A stretch of DNA of 64,000 nt from Maniola hyperantus. Lineage: Eukaryota; Arthropoda; Insecta; Lepidoptera; Nymphalidae. The position numbers and the translations under genes are program-made. The stretch is taken from positions 2,666,001 to 2,730,000 of the forward strand of contig NC_048555.1 in assembly GCF_902806685.2 (NCBI RefSeq). Reading direction: 5' to 3'. The notes below the pieces were generated by a model. It did not search any database, had not been told where the DNA came from, and saw only the letters and a list, made by a program, of their open reading frames with translations. This document shows positions 63,640 to 64,000 of the stretch, piece by piece (positions within the stretch are counted from its first letter, which is position 1; the number at the start of each line of letters is the position of its first letter).

Positions 63640-64000
63640 AAACTTTTTCACCAGGGCATTATAAATACAGCACCTGCTAGCGGGGGCCATACCAACAATG
63701 AAAAATTTCGCGGCGGGCACACAAGTCGAAAAAATACCGCCCAAATAGAATACGCGCCAGCCGCGCTCGGTTCCGTTACGCTATAAAAACCTACCCGAGC
63801 AAACTCCGTAATTCCGCGCCGTCCCAACCGATATAAAAATATGAAACACTGAGCGAATTTCGCCCGGCACCCCGAACGATCGTCGGGAAAACTCGTGCGC
63901 CCTCGGGTGACTTCGTAGCGCCGTAGCGGCAGTTACGTAGCCGTTGCCGCGAACCCGCTACGCCGCGATCAGGCTCGTTTCATACAAAAACGGGAGAAAT
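63640..64000. promoter_or_regulatory. CpG-rich edge, candidate promoter or 5' exon of an off-window gene
   Basis: After 64 kb of AT-rich DNA the last 360 bases become rich in CG dinucleotides ('gaacgatcgtcgggaaaac', 'gtagcgccgtagcggcag'). A TATAAAA at 63782-63788 is followed by 'cctacccgagcaaactccg'. No ORF of note is inside. It could equally be an unrecognised GC-rich mobile element. Confidence 0.35.

Overview
The window looks like gene-poor nuclear DNA from a moth or butterfly (Lepidoptera). It is AT-rich and packed with short interspersed repeats of kinds I recognise from lepidopteran genomes. Examples are repeats headed GCGACTTCGTCCGCG, repeats bounded by GGTTCCGTA and TACGGAACCC, tRNA-headed SINEs ending in (GAT)n, RTE- and Jockey-type LINE tails, and small terminal-inverted-repeat (TIR) elements. 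I found no host protein-coding gene, rRNA or functional tRNA gene that I can support. The order assignment rests on remembered repeat families, not on a search.

The main object is a complete, young LTR retrotransposon at 13927-18215. It has 608/607-bp LTRs that differ by three substitutions and one single-base indel. It has a 4-bp target duplication (AAGG), a Lys-type primer-binding site, a polypurine tract, a TATA promoter, and two uninterrupted coding segments: Gag (15579-16385) and a retropepsin (16386-17210). They share one frame and are separated by a single UAA. No reverse transcriptase, RNase H or integrase is visible, so the element probably relies on enzymes from elsewhere. It sits inside a tRNA-derived SINE whose two halves rejoin cleanly once one AAGG is removed.

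The most unusual structure is in its leader RNA. Four tandem copies of a two-stem hairpin (14667-15071) share a loop motif, and a fifth version lies at the predicted 5' end of the transcript inside the LTR (14106-14179, repeated at 17787-17860). The stems change sequence but keep pairing, including matched A-U to G-C changes, which is what a selected RNA structure looks like.

Layout: 1-13.8 kb is mixed repeats, including two TIR elements with exact target duplications (802-954, 7827-8012). 13.8-18.3 kb is the LTR element inside its SINE. 18.3-30.3 kb is dense short repeats, an hAT-like element (24726-25077) and an 87-bp perfect palindrome (27847-27933). 30.3-33.4 kb is AT-rich DNA with many TAGGTACCTA-type motifs. 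33.4-41.9 kb is repeats and a decayed Jockey-type tail. 42-46.8 kb holds local duplications with nested TIR-element insertions that have matching empty sites. 47-55.4 kb holds a TATA-bearing repeat array and a dispersed segmental duplication. 55.4-63.6 kb is more repeats. The last 360 bases are CpG-rich and may be the promoter of a gene beyond the window.

Names used here: family A = repeats headed GCGACTTCGTCCGCG (A1 tail contains AATCACGTCGCAACG; A2 tail contains TTTCACGGCC; A3 tail contains CAGTCAGTCAG). Family B = repeats with GGTTCCGTA near one end and TACGGAACCC at the other. Family C = tRNA-headed SINE ending in (GAT)n. Family D = LINE tail containing GCGGGTCACCTGATG. Family E = repeat containing GACCTGGGCGCG. 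Family N = LINE tail containing CACCCTACCGGCAAAGCC. These are my labels, not database names.
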